Source of the DNA: Loigolactobacillus jiayinensis
GTDB lineage: Bacteria > Bacillota > Bacilli > Lactobacillales > Lactobacillaceae
Direction of reading: 5' to 3'
Assembly (NCBI RefSeq): GCF_003946445.1
Contig: NZ_RHOF01000002.1
Location: forward strand, 1-64,000
Length of the DNA: 64,000 nucleotides
Of this stretch, positions 17,162-25,338 are shown piece by piece; the stretch's first letter is position 1, and each line of letters begins with the position of its first letter. Below the pieces are notes generated by a model. The model had not been told where the DNA came from, ran no database searches, and saw only the letters and a program-made list of their open reading frames with translations. The position numbers were made by a program, and so were the translations under genes.

Positions 17162-19111
17162 ATGACTGTCTTTCCAAAACTTTTTCAATCTGGAAGAATT
17201 GGTAAATTAGCCTTGAAAAATCACGTCGTCATGCCAGCAATGGGCGTATCACTGGCGCGTACCAATGGTGAAGCAAGTGATGATATTATTCGCTACTATG
17301 CTGAACGTGCACGTGGCGGTGTTGGTTTGATCATTACTGAAGTGACTCGAATTGACGATAAATACGGCGTAGCAACCTACAAACAATTAGCCGTCACTGA
17401 TCCAAAACAAATTCCCCAACTACAACGCTTAGCTGATGCTGTGCATAAATACGATACAAAAATTTTTGTTCAATTACATCATCCTGGTCGCGAAACTACC
17501 GCTCAACTGATCAACGGTCAACAAATTGTTGCGCCGTCAGCAATTGCCGATAAAACCGTTAAAGAAGTGCCGCGTGCTTTGACCACTGATGAAGTGCAAG
17601 CACTAATTAAGGCCTACATTAAAGGGGCTGTGATTGCGAAAACTGCAGGTATTGACGGCATTGAAATCCATGCTGCTCATGGTTACTTGATCAACGAATT
17701 TCTTTCACCTTATTCCAATCACCGAACGGATCGCTATGGTGGTAGTTTCCACAATCGTCTCCGCATCCTTCAAGAAATTATCACCGGTATCAAATACATG
17801 TGCGGTGCTGATTTTCCAATTAGCGTCCGCATTAGCGCCGATGAATTTGTCGCTGGCGGTTTGAAAATCGCCGATAGCGTAAAAATTGCACGTACTCTGG
17901 AAAGCTATGGTATCGACGCCATCAACGTTTCCAGCGGGATTTATGAAAGTGCCCCAACCATTGTCGAGCCTGGTTCATACGCTCAAGGATGGAAACAAAA
18001 TCTGGCCAAGACAATTAAAGCTAATGTGAAAATTCCAGTCATCGCCGTCAACAACATTAAAACCCCAGAAGTTGCTGAGCAGCTGCTTGATACCGCTGTT
18101 TGTGACTACATCGGTGTAGCGCGGGCAACTTTAGCTGATCCAGATTGGGCGCGTAAAGCTGAAACTGGTCATAGTGATCAGATCACAACTTGTATCGGCT
18201 GCCTACTCTGCTTTGGCGCTTTACAAGCTGGCCAACATATTATCTGTGCCGTCAATCCACGTTTAGGTCGTGAACGTGAATTTGCCTGCTTGAATAAAAA
18301 TGGTGCGCAACGGTCCGTCGCCGTTATCGGTGGTGGCCCTGGTGGCATGACTGCAGCTAAAACATTAGCTGAACGTGGCTTCAAGGTAGCACTATTTGAA
18401 CAGCGCAAAGTCTTAGGTGGTACGTTAAATATTGCCGATAAAACACCACTCAAAGATAAAATTACTTTATTAGATCATCAGTTGATCAATCAAGTTGAGG
18501 CTAATTCAAATATTGACATTCATTTAAACGAAAAAGCGACGGTTGAAAAGGTTCAAGCCTTGAAGCCAGCCGGCGTCTTCATCGCTAGTGGCGCGAAACC
18601 AATCGTCCCACAAGTCCCAGGTATGGCCGGTAAAAATGTCGTTATTGCTGGCGCTTATTTGGCGGGTAAAGCACCTGTCACCGGTAAAGTGGCCGTAATC
18701 GGCGGTAGTATGACTGGTTTAGAAACTGCGGAAAAACTCGCCAGTGAAGGTCATGAAGTCACAATTGTAGAAATGCAGGCTAAAGTCGGTGTCGGCGTTA
18801 ATGCAACCATTTTAATCGACTTAATGCAACGATTGAATAAATATCAACCAACAATTTTAACTGGTAAACGACTAGTTGGGGCTGGTGAACATGGAATTAA
18901 GGTGCTCGACATGATCAATCATGGCATGTCAGATATTGCTGCCGATACCGTTGTTCTCGCTTTAGGCGTTACACCTGATACCAGCGTTAGTGCACCATTC
19001 ACCGAAGCTTTTGAGCAAACAAAAGTGATTGGTGACGCACAAGCTAGTGGCAGAATTGCCGAAGCGATGCGCGACGGCTACACGAAAGCTTACGTTTTTG
19101 ATAACGATTAA
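17162..19111 (+). CDS. FMN/FAD/Fe-S enoate reductase (Old Yellow Enzyme, 2,4-dienoyl-CoA reductase type)
   Basis: A 649-residue multidomain flavoenzyme. Residues 1-340 form the FMN-binding TIM barrel of the Old Yellow Enzyme family, with QLHHPGRET, HAAHGYLINEFLSPYSNHR split over the active site and RISADEF. A cysteine cluster at 344, 347, 350 and 362 should hold a 4Fe-4S centre. Two Rossmann motifs, IGGGPGGMTAAK near 386 and IGGSMTGLETAE near 511, bind FAD and NAD(P)H. Relatives are FadH, bacterial 2-enoate reductases and bile-acid BaiCD/BaiH, all reducing activated C=C bonds. It heads an operon with an SDR and an ADC-family protein, so I infer a role as enone reductase in fatty-acid or related enone metabolism. 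A perfect AAGGAGG site precedes the ATG. Confidence 0.88.
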   Translation: MTVFPKLFQSGRIGKLALKNHVVMPAMGVSLARTNGEASDDIIRYYAERARGGVGLIITEVTRIDDKYGVATYKQLAVTDPKQIPQLQRLADAVHKYDTKIFVQLHHPGRETTAQLINGQQIVAPSAIADKTVKEVPRALTTDEVQALIKAYIKGAVIAKTAGIDGIEIHAAHGYLINEFLSPYSNHRTDRYGGSFHNRLRILQEIITGIKYMCGADFPISVRISADEFVAGGLKIADSVKIARTLESYGIDAINVSSGIYESAPTIVEPGSYAQGWKQNLAKTIKANVKIPVIAVNNIKTPEVAEQLLDTAVCDYIGVARATLADPDWARKAETGHSDQITTCIGCLLCFGALQAGQHIICAVNPRLGREREFACLNKNGAQRSVAVIGGGPGGMTAAKTLAERGFKVALFEQRKVLGGTLNIADKTPLKDKITLLDHQLINQVEANSNIDIHLNEKATVEKVQALKPAGVFIASGAKPIVPQVPGMAGKNVVIAGAYLAGKAPVTGKVAVIGGSMTGLETAEKLASEGHEVTIVEMQAKVGVGVNATILIDLMQRLNKYQPTILTGKRLVGAGEHGIKVLDMINHGMSDIAADTVVLALGVTPDTSVSAPFTEAFEQTKVIGDAQASGRIAEAMRDGYTKAYVFDND

Positions 19112-19139
19112 TTAAGCCTTAATGGGAGGAGTTTATAAC

Positions 19140-20000
19140 ATGAAAGATTTCAAAGATCGCGTTGCGCTGATCACTGGTGCAGCCCATGGTTTCGGTGCTG
19201 AATTAGCCCAAGAAGCAGCGCGCCGCGGCATGAAGTTAGTCTTAGCAGATATCGATGAACCAGCTTTAAAACGGTCCGTTCAACAAGTCGCTGATCTAGG
19301 CGCCCAAGTGGAAAGCATTACCGTTGATGTTTCATTAGAAGAAGACGTCGATAAAATGGTTAAAGCCGCTATGGCGCGTTTTGGCCAAATCGATTTGCTG
19401 ATCAATGACGCAGGAATCGCCTTGCCGGGGACTGTTTGGCAGTTACCTTCCCGCGACTGGGAATGGATCATGCACATCAACTTAATGAGCCAAGTTTACG
19501 CGCTACAACGCGTGATCCCAATTATGTTGAAGCAAAAAACAGCCTGTCATATTGTCAACGTCGCTTCGATTGCTGGTTTGATCGACACACCAGGAATGCC
19601 TGCGTATCACGCTAGCAAATTCGCCAGTGTCGGTTTAACGGAAGCCACCGCCTATGATCTACAACGGGCCGGCGCAAACATCAAACTATCCGTTATGTGC
19701 CCTGGCTTTGTCCAAACTGATCTCTATCATACCGAAGATCGCCGGCCCGAACGTTATCAAGCCCCAGATGATCCTTACTATCAAAGTGATATCTTTAAGG
19801 GTGGCCAGCAATTCGCTAAATACGTTATCGAAAGTGGCATGCCAATCGACTCAATTGCACTAACCGTATTCCAAGCAATTGAAGATGACGAGTTTTATAT
19901 TCTAACTCACCCTGTTTTCAACACATTAATTGGCGATCGTGTTAAACGTATCGTTAATGGTGACGGCCCTGATGTTTCGGTTATGGACGGTTTAATGTAG
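19140..20000 (+). CDS. short-chain dehydrogenase/reductase, CLA-DH-like
   Basis: A 286-residue classical SDR: cofactor motif TGAAHGFG at the N-terminus, NDAG in place of NNAG, catalytic Ser near 143 and YHASK with Tyr156 and Lys160. An extended C-terminal tail follows the catalytic core. The start is the ATG at 19140 preceded by GGGAGGAG; an upstream in-frame ATG is itself the start of that ribosome site and is rejected. Adjacent to an ADC-family gene it matches the arrangement of CLA-DH and CLA-DC, which oxidise 10-hydroxy fatty acids and shift enone double bonds in Lactiplantibacillus plantarum. This assignment is inferred from size and context, not proven. Confidence 0.8.
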   Translation: MKDFKDRVALITGAAHGFGAELAQEAARRGMKLVLADIDEPALKRSVQQVADLGAQVESITVDVSLEEDVDKMVKAAMARFGQIDLLINDAGIALPGTVWQLPSRDWEWIMHINLMSQVYALQRVIPIMLKQKTACHIVNVASIAGLIDTPGMPAYHASKFASVGLTEATAYDLQRAGANIKLSVMCPGFVQTDLYHTEDRRPERYQAPDDPYYQSDIFKGGQQFAKYVIESGMPIDSIALTVFQAIEDDEFYILTHPVFNTLIGDRVKRIVNGDGPDVSVMDGLM

Positions 20001-20020
20001 CCTAAAAGGAGGTTCCAATA

Positions 20021-20866
20021 ATGAGTAGTTTTCGCGTTGATCCTAGTGAAATGAAACAGTTTCTGGTACGGCCACGGCTTGATGATCAAGAAGGTATCAT
20101 GTTTGCCTATGCAGCACCAGCTGAAGTCTTAGCCAAGTTATTACCACCGCCATTAAAGTTAGTTGCTCCTATGGTCTGTGGCTATGTCGTACAAATGGGC
20201 AAACCCAGCTTCGGTGGCCCCTATCTGGAATCGGTACTCTACGTTTTAGCCAATTACCGTGATAAAGTCGTTGGCGCTTATCCATTTAATTTAATGCTTC
20301 ACGGCCCAGGTGCAGAAACAGGTATTATTTCTGGCCGCGAGGGTGCCGGCATCCCTAAAAAGTTCGCCGACCATATGGAGATTCGCCGCAATGACCAATC
20401 AGCGACAGCTATCGTTGAACGGCACGGTGTTCGTTTATTGGAAGTCAATTGGACTGCAGGCACACCAAATGATCCGCAAACAGCGCAACAGGTTTTTAGT
20501 CAACTGAAGCTAAACAGTCAAGTTGAGCAAGCTAGCTTATTCTATAAATATCAACTAGATCAAGCCCCAGACGGCACTAATACATTCCATGATGCTAAAT
20601 TAGTCAGCACACAACAAGCCGTCATTACTGACCGTTTGGAACCAGGTAGTCTAGAAATCAAAGTAGCCTCCTCTGCCGATGACCCTTATGGCGAATTAAA
20701 AGTAGTTAAACCACTAGGGGCCGCCTGGTATCATGTGGCTTCCTCCGTAATGCATAACACAATTGATTTGGAAGCTGCTGACGCCGATGAAGTTGTTCCA
20801 TACTTATTAACTGGTCGCTACGACCGTGGTATTGTTAATCCGCGTGCAACAACCTTTATCATCTAA
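20021..20866 (+). CDS. acetoacetate decarboxylase family protein, CLA-DC-like
   Basis: A 281-residue protein of the acetoacetate decarboxylase fold. The segment SGREGAGIPKKFAD carries the catalytic lysine pair (Lys113/Lys114), which in acetoacetate decarboxylase forms a Schiff base and tunes its pKa. In L. plantarum a homologous protein, CLA-DC, acts as an isomerase on 10-oxo fatty acids and not as a decarboxylase. The gene follows the SDR by 20 bases with AAAGGAGG upstream, so SDR, ADC-family protein and enoate reductase are one operon. Function in fatty-acid metabolism is inferred; a genuine beta-keto acid decarboxylase remains possible. Confidence 0.85.
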   Translation: MSSFRVDPSEMKQFLVRPRLDDQEGIMFAYAAPAEVLAKLLPPPLKLVAPMVCGYVVQMGKPSFGGPYLESVLYVLANYRDKVVGAYPFNLMLHGPGAETGIISGREGAGIPKKFADHMEIRRNDQSATAIVERHGVRLLEVNWTAGTPNDPQTAQQVFSQLKLNSQVEQASLFYKYQLDQAPDGTNTFHDAKLVSTQQAVITDRLEPGSLEIKVASSADDPYGELKVVKPLGAAWYHVASSVMHNTIDLEAADADEVVPYLLTGRYDRGIVNPRATTFII

Positions 20867-20869
20867 CTT

Positions 20870-20965
20870 TAGAGACTGTGATATAAATAAAATTATGTCG
20901 CAGTCTCATTTTTATTGCCAAATATTATAGTTTAACCGTCTTATGCCACACTCTCGTTCAAGCTA
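20870..20965. repeat. hairpin-plus-tail repeat, copy B
   Basis: A hairpin (GAGACTGTGA... with ...TCGCAGTCTC) is followed by ATTGCCAAATATTATAG and then by TTAACCGTCTTATGCCACAC. The first part matches copy A at 3545, while the last part matches the right end of copy C at 21418. It also serves as a terminator candidate for the ADC operon. Confidence 0.6.
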
Positions 20966-21034
20966 AATAAATTGCCAGTATCGGCTAAACGCTCTATACT
21001 TAAGCCACTTCTAAATAAAAACGAGGTGAGACGC

Positions 21035-21415
21035 ATGCAAATCCGTTTTGATGACGCCGCAGTGGCTAAGTTACAACAGCATTTAGTCCCCGGCAAAAAA
21101 CTTTTATTTACCTTTGAAGATGGTGTTGGCCCGTATTCGCAGCACGCAATGATCCACATGCAAGTTCAATTCTCAATCAACATTATTACTGACGACATGG
21201 ACATTACTGGTTACGATCAAACAATTACCAGTAATATCGGCGATCTACTAGTTAAGGGCTATTCGATGGATAGTCTCGACGAAAATATGGTGGTCCATTT
21301 AAACACTCACTTAAACACACTTAGTCTCTCTGGTGATGGCGGATTAATCGACAATAATCTTGGCTTGATTGATTTCACCGAAGCAGATGGACTTAAAGAA
21401 AATCCTGCCCGCTAA
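21035..21415 (+). CDS. iron-sulfur cluster biosynthesis-like (HesB/YqkB) small protein
   Basis: A 126-residue soluble protein beginning MQIRFDDAAVAKLQQHL and containing KLLFTFEDGVGPYS, DMDITGYDQ and LIDNNLGLIDF. It fits the HesB/YqkB-like family annotated in lactobacilli as iron-sulfur cluster biosynthesis family protein. It has no cysteine, so it lacks the three cysteines of genuine A-type Fe-S scaffolds and its function is open. The start is the ATG at 21035 with GAGGTGAG upstream; the longer upstream frame is unsupported. The gene is sandwiched between copies B and C of the hairpin repeat. Confidence 0.65.
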   Translation: MQIRFDDAAVAKLQQHLVPGKKLLFTFEDGVGPYSQHAMIHMQVQFSINIITDDMDITGYDQTITSNIGDLLVKGYSMDSLDENMVVHLNTHLNTLSLSGDGGLIDNNLGLIDFTEADGLKENPAR

Positions 21416-21417
21416 AA

Positions 21418-21613
21418 AAAGCGAGAGTGCGACCTAAGTAAACTTAGATCGCACTCTCGCTTTTTTATTGCCGAACATTATAGTCAAAACGTGTGCCATA
21501 AGACAGCTCCTTCCGCTTAGCTACGATCGCCAAATAATCCACTACATGGATTATTCGTCAATCTATGCTAATGCTCAGGAGCTAACCGTCTTATGGCACA
21601 CTCTCGTTTTTAT
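21418..21613. repeat. hairpin-plus-tail repeat, copy C (full-length)
   Basis: The element starts with a hairpin (GCGAGAGTGCGACC with its complement ending near 21463), then ATTGCCGAACATTATAG, then a long inverted repeat: GTGTGCCATAAGAC at about 21490 pairs with GTCTTATGGCACAC at about 21587. An inner palindrome TAATCCACTACATGGATTA lies in the loop. It ends TCTCGTTTTTATT at the end of the Crp-family gene. Copy B looks like this element with an internal deletion. Confidence 0.6.
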
Positions 21614-22290
21614 TATTCAATTAACGCTAATCCGTCAGCGTCTAAAATGCGGAAACGGTTGACCGCTAATTTTTCGATCAAACCAGCATCAGTAAAGTCG
21701 CGGAACTTGCGACTGATTGTTTCTGGTGTAGTGCCTAAATAACTGGCAATATCTTTTTTCTTCATTGGTAATTTGAATTCATCAGTTTGATCCCCTGCTG
21801 TTTCCAGTAAGTAGTTGGCTAAACGTTCTTCAATCGAAGCAGTGGTTGCTTGGGTTGATTGTTCGGCTACACTAGCCAATCGTTGGCCAAAGGCATTCAA
21901 AATATTCAAAGCTAATTGGGGCGAGGTTTGGAGTTGTTTTTGGAAATCTTGACGCCGAATCATGCAGACATCCGTTGCTGCTAACGCTGTGCCAAAGTTT
22001 TGGCGCGTACTCGCAGTAAACAGCGCCGCTTCACCATCGAAATCGCCAGGATTCAGCAGATACAGTAGCTGTTCTTTCCCATTTGCCGCAATTTGCGTGA
22101 TTTTTACTTGTCCGTGCGCAACGATCATCAGTGAGCCCACAATGTCACCAGCCGCAAAGACACTTTCCCCTGATGCGTAGTGGCGATGCTGTACTAGTGG
22201 CGCAATTTGTGCGCGCTCAGCGTCAGACAACGTTTGAAAGATCGGAACTAATTTTATGCACTGTTCTGCATGATCTGCATCGTGTACCAT
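21613..22290 (-). CDS. flp: Crp/Fnr family regulator, Flp type
   Basis: A 225-residue regulator with an N-terminal cyclic-nucleotide-binding-like beta roll (to about 120) and a C-terminal winged helix whose recognition helix reads TTPETISRKFRDF. The E..SR pattern is that of FNR, which recognises TTGAT-N4-ATCAA, and exactly such a site lies in its own promoter. Two cysteines, C11 and C109, occupy positions like the redox pair of Lactobacillus casei FLP (Cys5/Cys112), so a thiol-disulfide switch is likely instead of an Fe-S cluster. The start is the ATG at 22290 with GGAGGCGG upstream; the earlier ATG overlaps that site. Confidence 0.82.
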   Translation of the reverse strand: MVHDADHAEQCIKLVPIFQTLSDAERAQIAPLVQHRHYASGESVFAAGDIVGSLMIVAHGQVKITQIAANGKEQLLYLLNPGDFDGEAALFTASTRQNFGTALAATDVCMIRRQDFQKQLQTSPQLALNILNAFGQRLASVAEQSTQATTASIEERLANYLLETAGDQTDEFKLPMKKKDIASYLGTTPETISRKFRDFTDAGLIEKLAVNRFRILDADGLALIE

Positions 22291-22320
22291 GATTTCCGCC
22301 TCCATTTATATTTTAGTTCT

Positions 22321-22362
22321 ATTATAGTCCCAAACTAAAATAAAAAAATTGATTGAAATCAA
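22321..22362 (-). promoter_or_regulatory. flp promoter with perfect FNR box
   Basis: TTGATTGAAATCAA (22349-22362) is a perfect FNR consensus palindrome. On the minus strand a TATAAT box lies at 22326-22321, giving a start near 22314. The FNR box is then centred at -41.5, the classic class II activator position, in place of a good -35 hexamer. Autoregulation is inferred. Confidence 0.75.
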
Positions 22363-22477
22363 GAATTCCACTTAATGTACATCTATTTGTAATTCCATTG
22401 TGTGCCGGCTGTATTGTGAATGATGCCTTTAACCAAAATGACAAAATAGTGCTATTTATAATCCCTATAGTTGCCTA

Positions 22478-23314
22478 TCAATCATTAATTTTCGGCCGCT
22501 GAATTTCCCACCAAACTAACCCGGCGATGGCGATCAGCAGCACCAATAAAATGACGAAGCCGCCTTCGAAACCGAAGCTACCACCGTTAACTAAGTCAAA
22601 GCCTAAATGTGATGTGGTCTTCAGCACTAGTGCATCACTAACCCCGCCAGAAACAGGCACACCAAACAGTGGCCCTTCCGCAAAATTCCAAGCACTATGA
22701 AAAGCGATGGCGACCCATAGGTTATCAAAACGCAGCCGTAACAGCGTTAGCAGAATACTAAAGGCTAAAATATTGATAAACGCCAATCCGTTAATACCAG
22801 TATTCATTAAATGTAAACCGGCAAAAACCAGTGAATTAATAATGATCACAACATAGACACGCTCAGTTTTTAATAATTTACCGACCATATAGCCGCGAGT
22901 TAGTAATTCTTCACTAATCGCCTGAATCACGTAACCAACAAATAAAATTAATAACCAAAACCAAGCTTGAGTGTGTAAAACGACATGAACTGACGCTGCA
23001 TTGAGACCTAAAGTTCCCAACCAAACTAAGGTAAAGAAGAATAAGCCAGCAAGATAACCCAAGCCACAGTAGCGAAACCATTTTTGCCGTGGTAGTGGCA
23101 AGACTTGTGGATCGCGGCGCCGATAATAGAAATATAGTAATAGCACTAAAATACCTGTACTGAATAATTGTGTTGCTACCGCACCTAAACCTTGATTTAA
23201 CACTGCTATGTGCCGTAAAAGTAGGTACTGGAGTAGTAGCGTCAGTAATTGCGCCAAAATAAACCAGCCTAGCGCAATCAAGATTACTTGCACAATTTTT
23301 TTAACGTGTTGCAT
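22478..23314 (-). CDS. CPBP family intramembrane metalloprotease
   Basis: A 278-residue integral membrane protein with about eight hydrophobic segments. It carries the three CPBP (Abi) motifs: EELLTRGYMVG (EExxxR), FAGLHLMN (FxxxH) and HSAWNF (HxxxN), which form the metal-binding active site of type II CAAX prenyl endopeptidase-like proteases. In lactobacilli such proteins are linked to bacteriocin immunity or membrane-protein processing, but no bacteriocin gene is visible here. The start is the ATG at 23314 with GGAGG six bases upstream; the longer upstream frame has no ribosome site. Confidence 0.85.
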   Translation of the reverse strand: MQHVKKIVQVILIALGWFILAQLLTLLLQYLLLRHIAVLNQGLGAVATQLFSTGILVLLLYFYYRRRDPQVLPLPRQKWFRYCGLGYLAGLFFFTLVWLGTLGLNAASVHVVLHTQAWFWLLILFVGYVIQAISEELLTRGYMVGKLLKTERVYVVIIINSLVFAGLHLMNTGINGLAFINILAFSILLTLLRLRFDNLWVAIAFHSAWNFAEGPLFGVPVSGGVSDALVLKTTSHLGFDLVNGGSFGFEGGFVILLVLLIAIAGLVWWEIQRPKIND

Positions 23315-23544
23315 GTTTTTCCTCCGTCTAACTAGTGTGTGTCCATTTTTAGCGCACTCTATACTTTTATATACAAATATTGCGTGAACTAATTTCTGAT
23401 ACACACTAACTTTGGCCAAAATTGACCCTTAACTAGCTTACGCTAAATATGGGGTGTTGTGCAATTATTTTTTATTTAATCGTAATATTAAAATAACGCA
23501 ATAAAATAAGACGCCGCAACAAAATTCGTTTTAGCGCCTTACTG

Positions 23545-24618
23545 TTAATACGTTGTATTGGTGTAATACTGCGTCACAGCACCATCTGTGTCGTAACTCG
23601 TGCTGTTATCATCGTTAAAGAAAGCAGCATTTAATTTGTTCAAACGTGTATTTTGATTACTCAACGTTTCCTTAGATAAGCCTAACTGAGTTCGTAATTC
23701 ATCAGAAACTGACTGCAAGGTTTCCGTCGATGGTACTTGATAAGAACTCCCGTTAATCGTTGCCGATTTTTCTTCCAATTGCTTTGAAGTCACATTATCT
23801 AAATTACCGCGATAATCAGTTGCTAATTTTACTGCGTCATCTAACGTAATATCCGTACGTAAATAAGGTTCCAATTCCTTCATTAACGTATTGTACTTAG
23901 TAATGCCGCTTGGTGTCGCCAATTTTTTCAAAACAGCCATCATTACTTGTTGCTGGCGTAATTGCCGGCCATAGTCACCACGTGGATCTTGATAACGCAT
24001 CCGTGAATAGGCCAAAGCTTGCTTCCCGTTTAAATGGTGCTTGCCTTTTGTGATCGTCGTGCCGTCAAATGTGACATCAATTGACGTTGTGATCGTTATG
24101 CCATCAACGGCGTCAACAATTTTCTCTAATCCGCCCATGTTGATCGCCGCATAATAATTAATTGGTACATTTACTAATTTTTTAACACTAGCTTTAGCCA
24201 TTTTTGACTCGCCAATATTGTAAGCTGCATTTAACTTTTGAACGTTTAATGACTTAGTACCAACCATCTCTGCCATCGTATCGCGGGCCACACTATAAAC
24301 TAATGTCTTGTGTGTGTTCGGATTTATCGTAACCACCATGATCGTATCGGAATTACCACGACTGATACGGCCATCAGCGCCCGTATCGGCACCTAGCAGC
24401 AAAATTGAAAATGGCTTTTTCTGCTTAATTGTCGTATCATGCTTGGCACCATTATTGTCATAAATCTTATTAAACGTTGACTGTGTTTGGTGCCACATCA
24501 TACCAAAAACTGCACCAACCCCAATGACTAACAATGCAACGATCGTCAATGTAATTTTCAAACCTAAATGTTTGCGTTTTTTATTGCCGTGCTGATCACG
24601 CCGTGTTTGCTGATCCAT
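23545..24618 (-). CDS. LytR-CpsA-Psr (LCP) family cell-wall glycopolymer ligase
   Basis: A 357-residue membrane-anchored protein with a basic N-terminus (KKRKHLGLK), one membrane helix (about 20-42) and an extracellular LCP domain. LLLGADTGADGRISRGNSDT, VYSVARDTMAEM and the later MRYQDPRGDYGRQLRQQQV supply the conserved Asp and Arg residues that bind polyprenyl pyrophosphate and Mg2+. LCP enzymes attach teichoic acids or polysaccharides to peptidoglycan. The C-terminal tail is Asn/Thr rich. It is a single gene, and the ribosome site GGGG before the ATG is moderate. Confidence 0.9.
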   Translation of the reverse strand: MDQQTRRDQHGNKKRKHLGLKITLTIVALLVIGVGAVFGMMWHQTQSTFNKIYDNNGAKHDTTIKQKKPFSILLLGADTGADGRISRGNSDTIMVVTINPNTHKTLVYSVARDTMAEMVGTKSLNVQKLNAAYNIGESKMAKASVKKLVNVPINYYAAINMGGLEKIVDAVDGITITTSIDVTFDGTTITKGKHHLNGKQALAYSRMRYQDPRGDYGRQLRQQQVMMAVLKKLATPSGITKYNTLMKELEPYLRTDITLDDAVKLATDYRGNLDNVTSKQLEEKSATINGSSYQVPSTETLQSVSDELRTQLGLSKETLSNQNTRLNKLNAAFFNDDNSTSYDTDGAVTQYYTNTTY

Positions 24619-24753
24619 TTTCCCCTAACCTACCTTATATTAAAGTCACATCATCATTAGTTTAACCGTTTTTAATCGGTATAGCTGTAACTTTTTAACA
24701 AATTTAATCTTTTACTTGGAAAAAATTACTATACGTGGTATTTTATAGCTAAC

Positions 24754-24780
24754 GTTAACCGTAAAAATAAACAGGTTAAC
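24754..24780 (+). promoter_or_regulatory. BirA operator upstream of bioY
   Basis: GTTAACC (24754-24760) and GGTTAAC (24774-24780) form a perfect inverted repeat with a 13-base spacer, matching the Firmicute biotin-repressor (BirA) operator. It lies 18 bases ahead of the bioY start, so biotin should repress BioY. Confidence 0.88.
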
Positions 24781-24798
24781 GAAAAAGGAGTGCCTCTT

Positions 24799-25338
24799 AT
24801 GCACATCAAAACGCACGATATTACTTACATAGCGATCACAATTGCGGTAATCATTATTCTTGGTTATATTCCACCAATTCCAATCGGCCTAATTCCTGTA
24901 CCCTTGGTCTTACAAAATATGGGTATTATTTTAGCCAGTTTGTTATTAGGTCGTAAAAATGGTAGCTTCGCCGTTGGTTTGTTCGTCGTGCTCGCCTTTA
25001 TCGGCTTCCCCGTATTATCCGGTGGCCACGGCGGTGCAGCCGTTTTTGTTGGCCCCACTGCTGGCTACATCTACGCTTGGTTGGTGACACCTTTCCTATT
25101 AGGAACCTTGTTGCGCGGCCATCACTATTTAGGTTGGGAAATTGGTGCCACCATTTTGATCGGCGTTTTATTTATCAATCTCTGCGGTGTACTTTGGCTC
25201 AGCTTCACAACCAATTTAGCGTTACCCAAAGCGATATTAGCGGGCTTAGTCTTCATTCCTGGTGACTTGTTAAAATCAGGCGTAGCAATTGCACTACACC
25301 GGCGCTTACGGCAATTAAATATGGTGCCAGAAAGTTGA
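24799..25338 (+). CDS. bioY: biotin transporter BioY (ECF S component)
   Basis: A 179-residue membrane protein with about six helices. It has the BioY features PIPIGLIPVPLVLQNMG and GGHGGAAVFVGPTAGYI, where biotin binds. It would work with the shared ECF module (EcfA1A2T) encoded elsewhere. The start is the ATG at 24799, eight bases after AAAGGAG; the GTG nine bases earlier overlaps that site. A BirA operator lies immediately upstream. A CHY zinc finger gene begins within its stop codon (TTGA overlap). Confidence 0.9.
   Translation: MHIKTHDITYIAITIAVIIILGYIPPIPIGLIPVPLVLQNMGIILASLLLGRKNGSFAVGLFVVLAFIGFPVLSGGHGGAAVFVGPTAGYIYAWLVTPFLLGTLLRGHHYLGWEIGATILIGVLFINLCGVLWLSFTTNLALPKAILAGLVFIPGDLLKSGVAIALHRRLRQLNMVPES

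Noticed and set aside
3545-21613. insertion sequence
   Set aside because: The repeated elements contain no transposase reading frame and have no clear target duplication.
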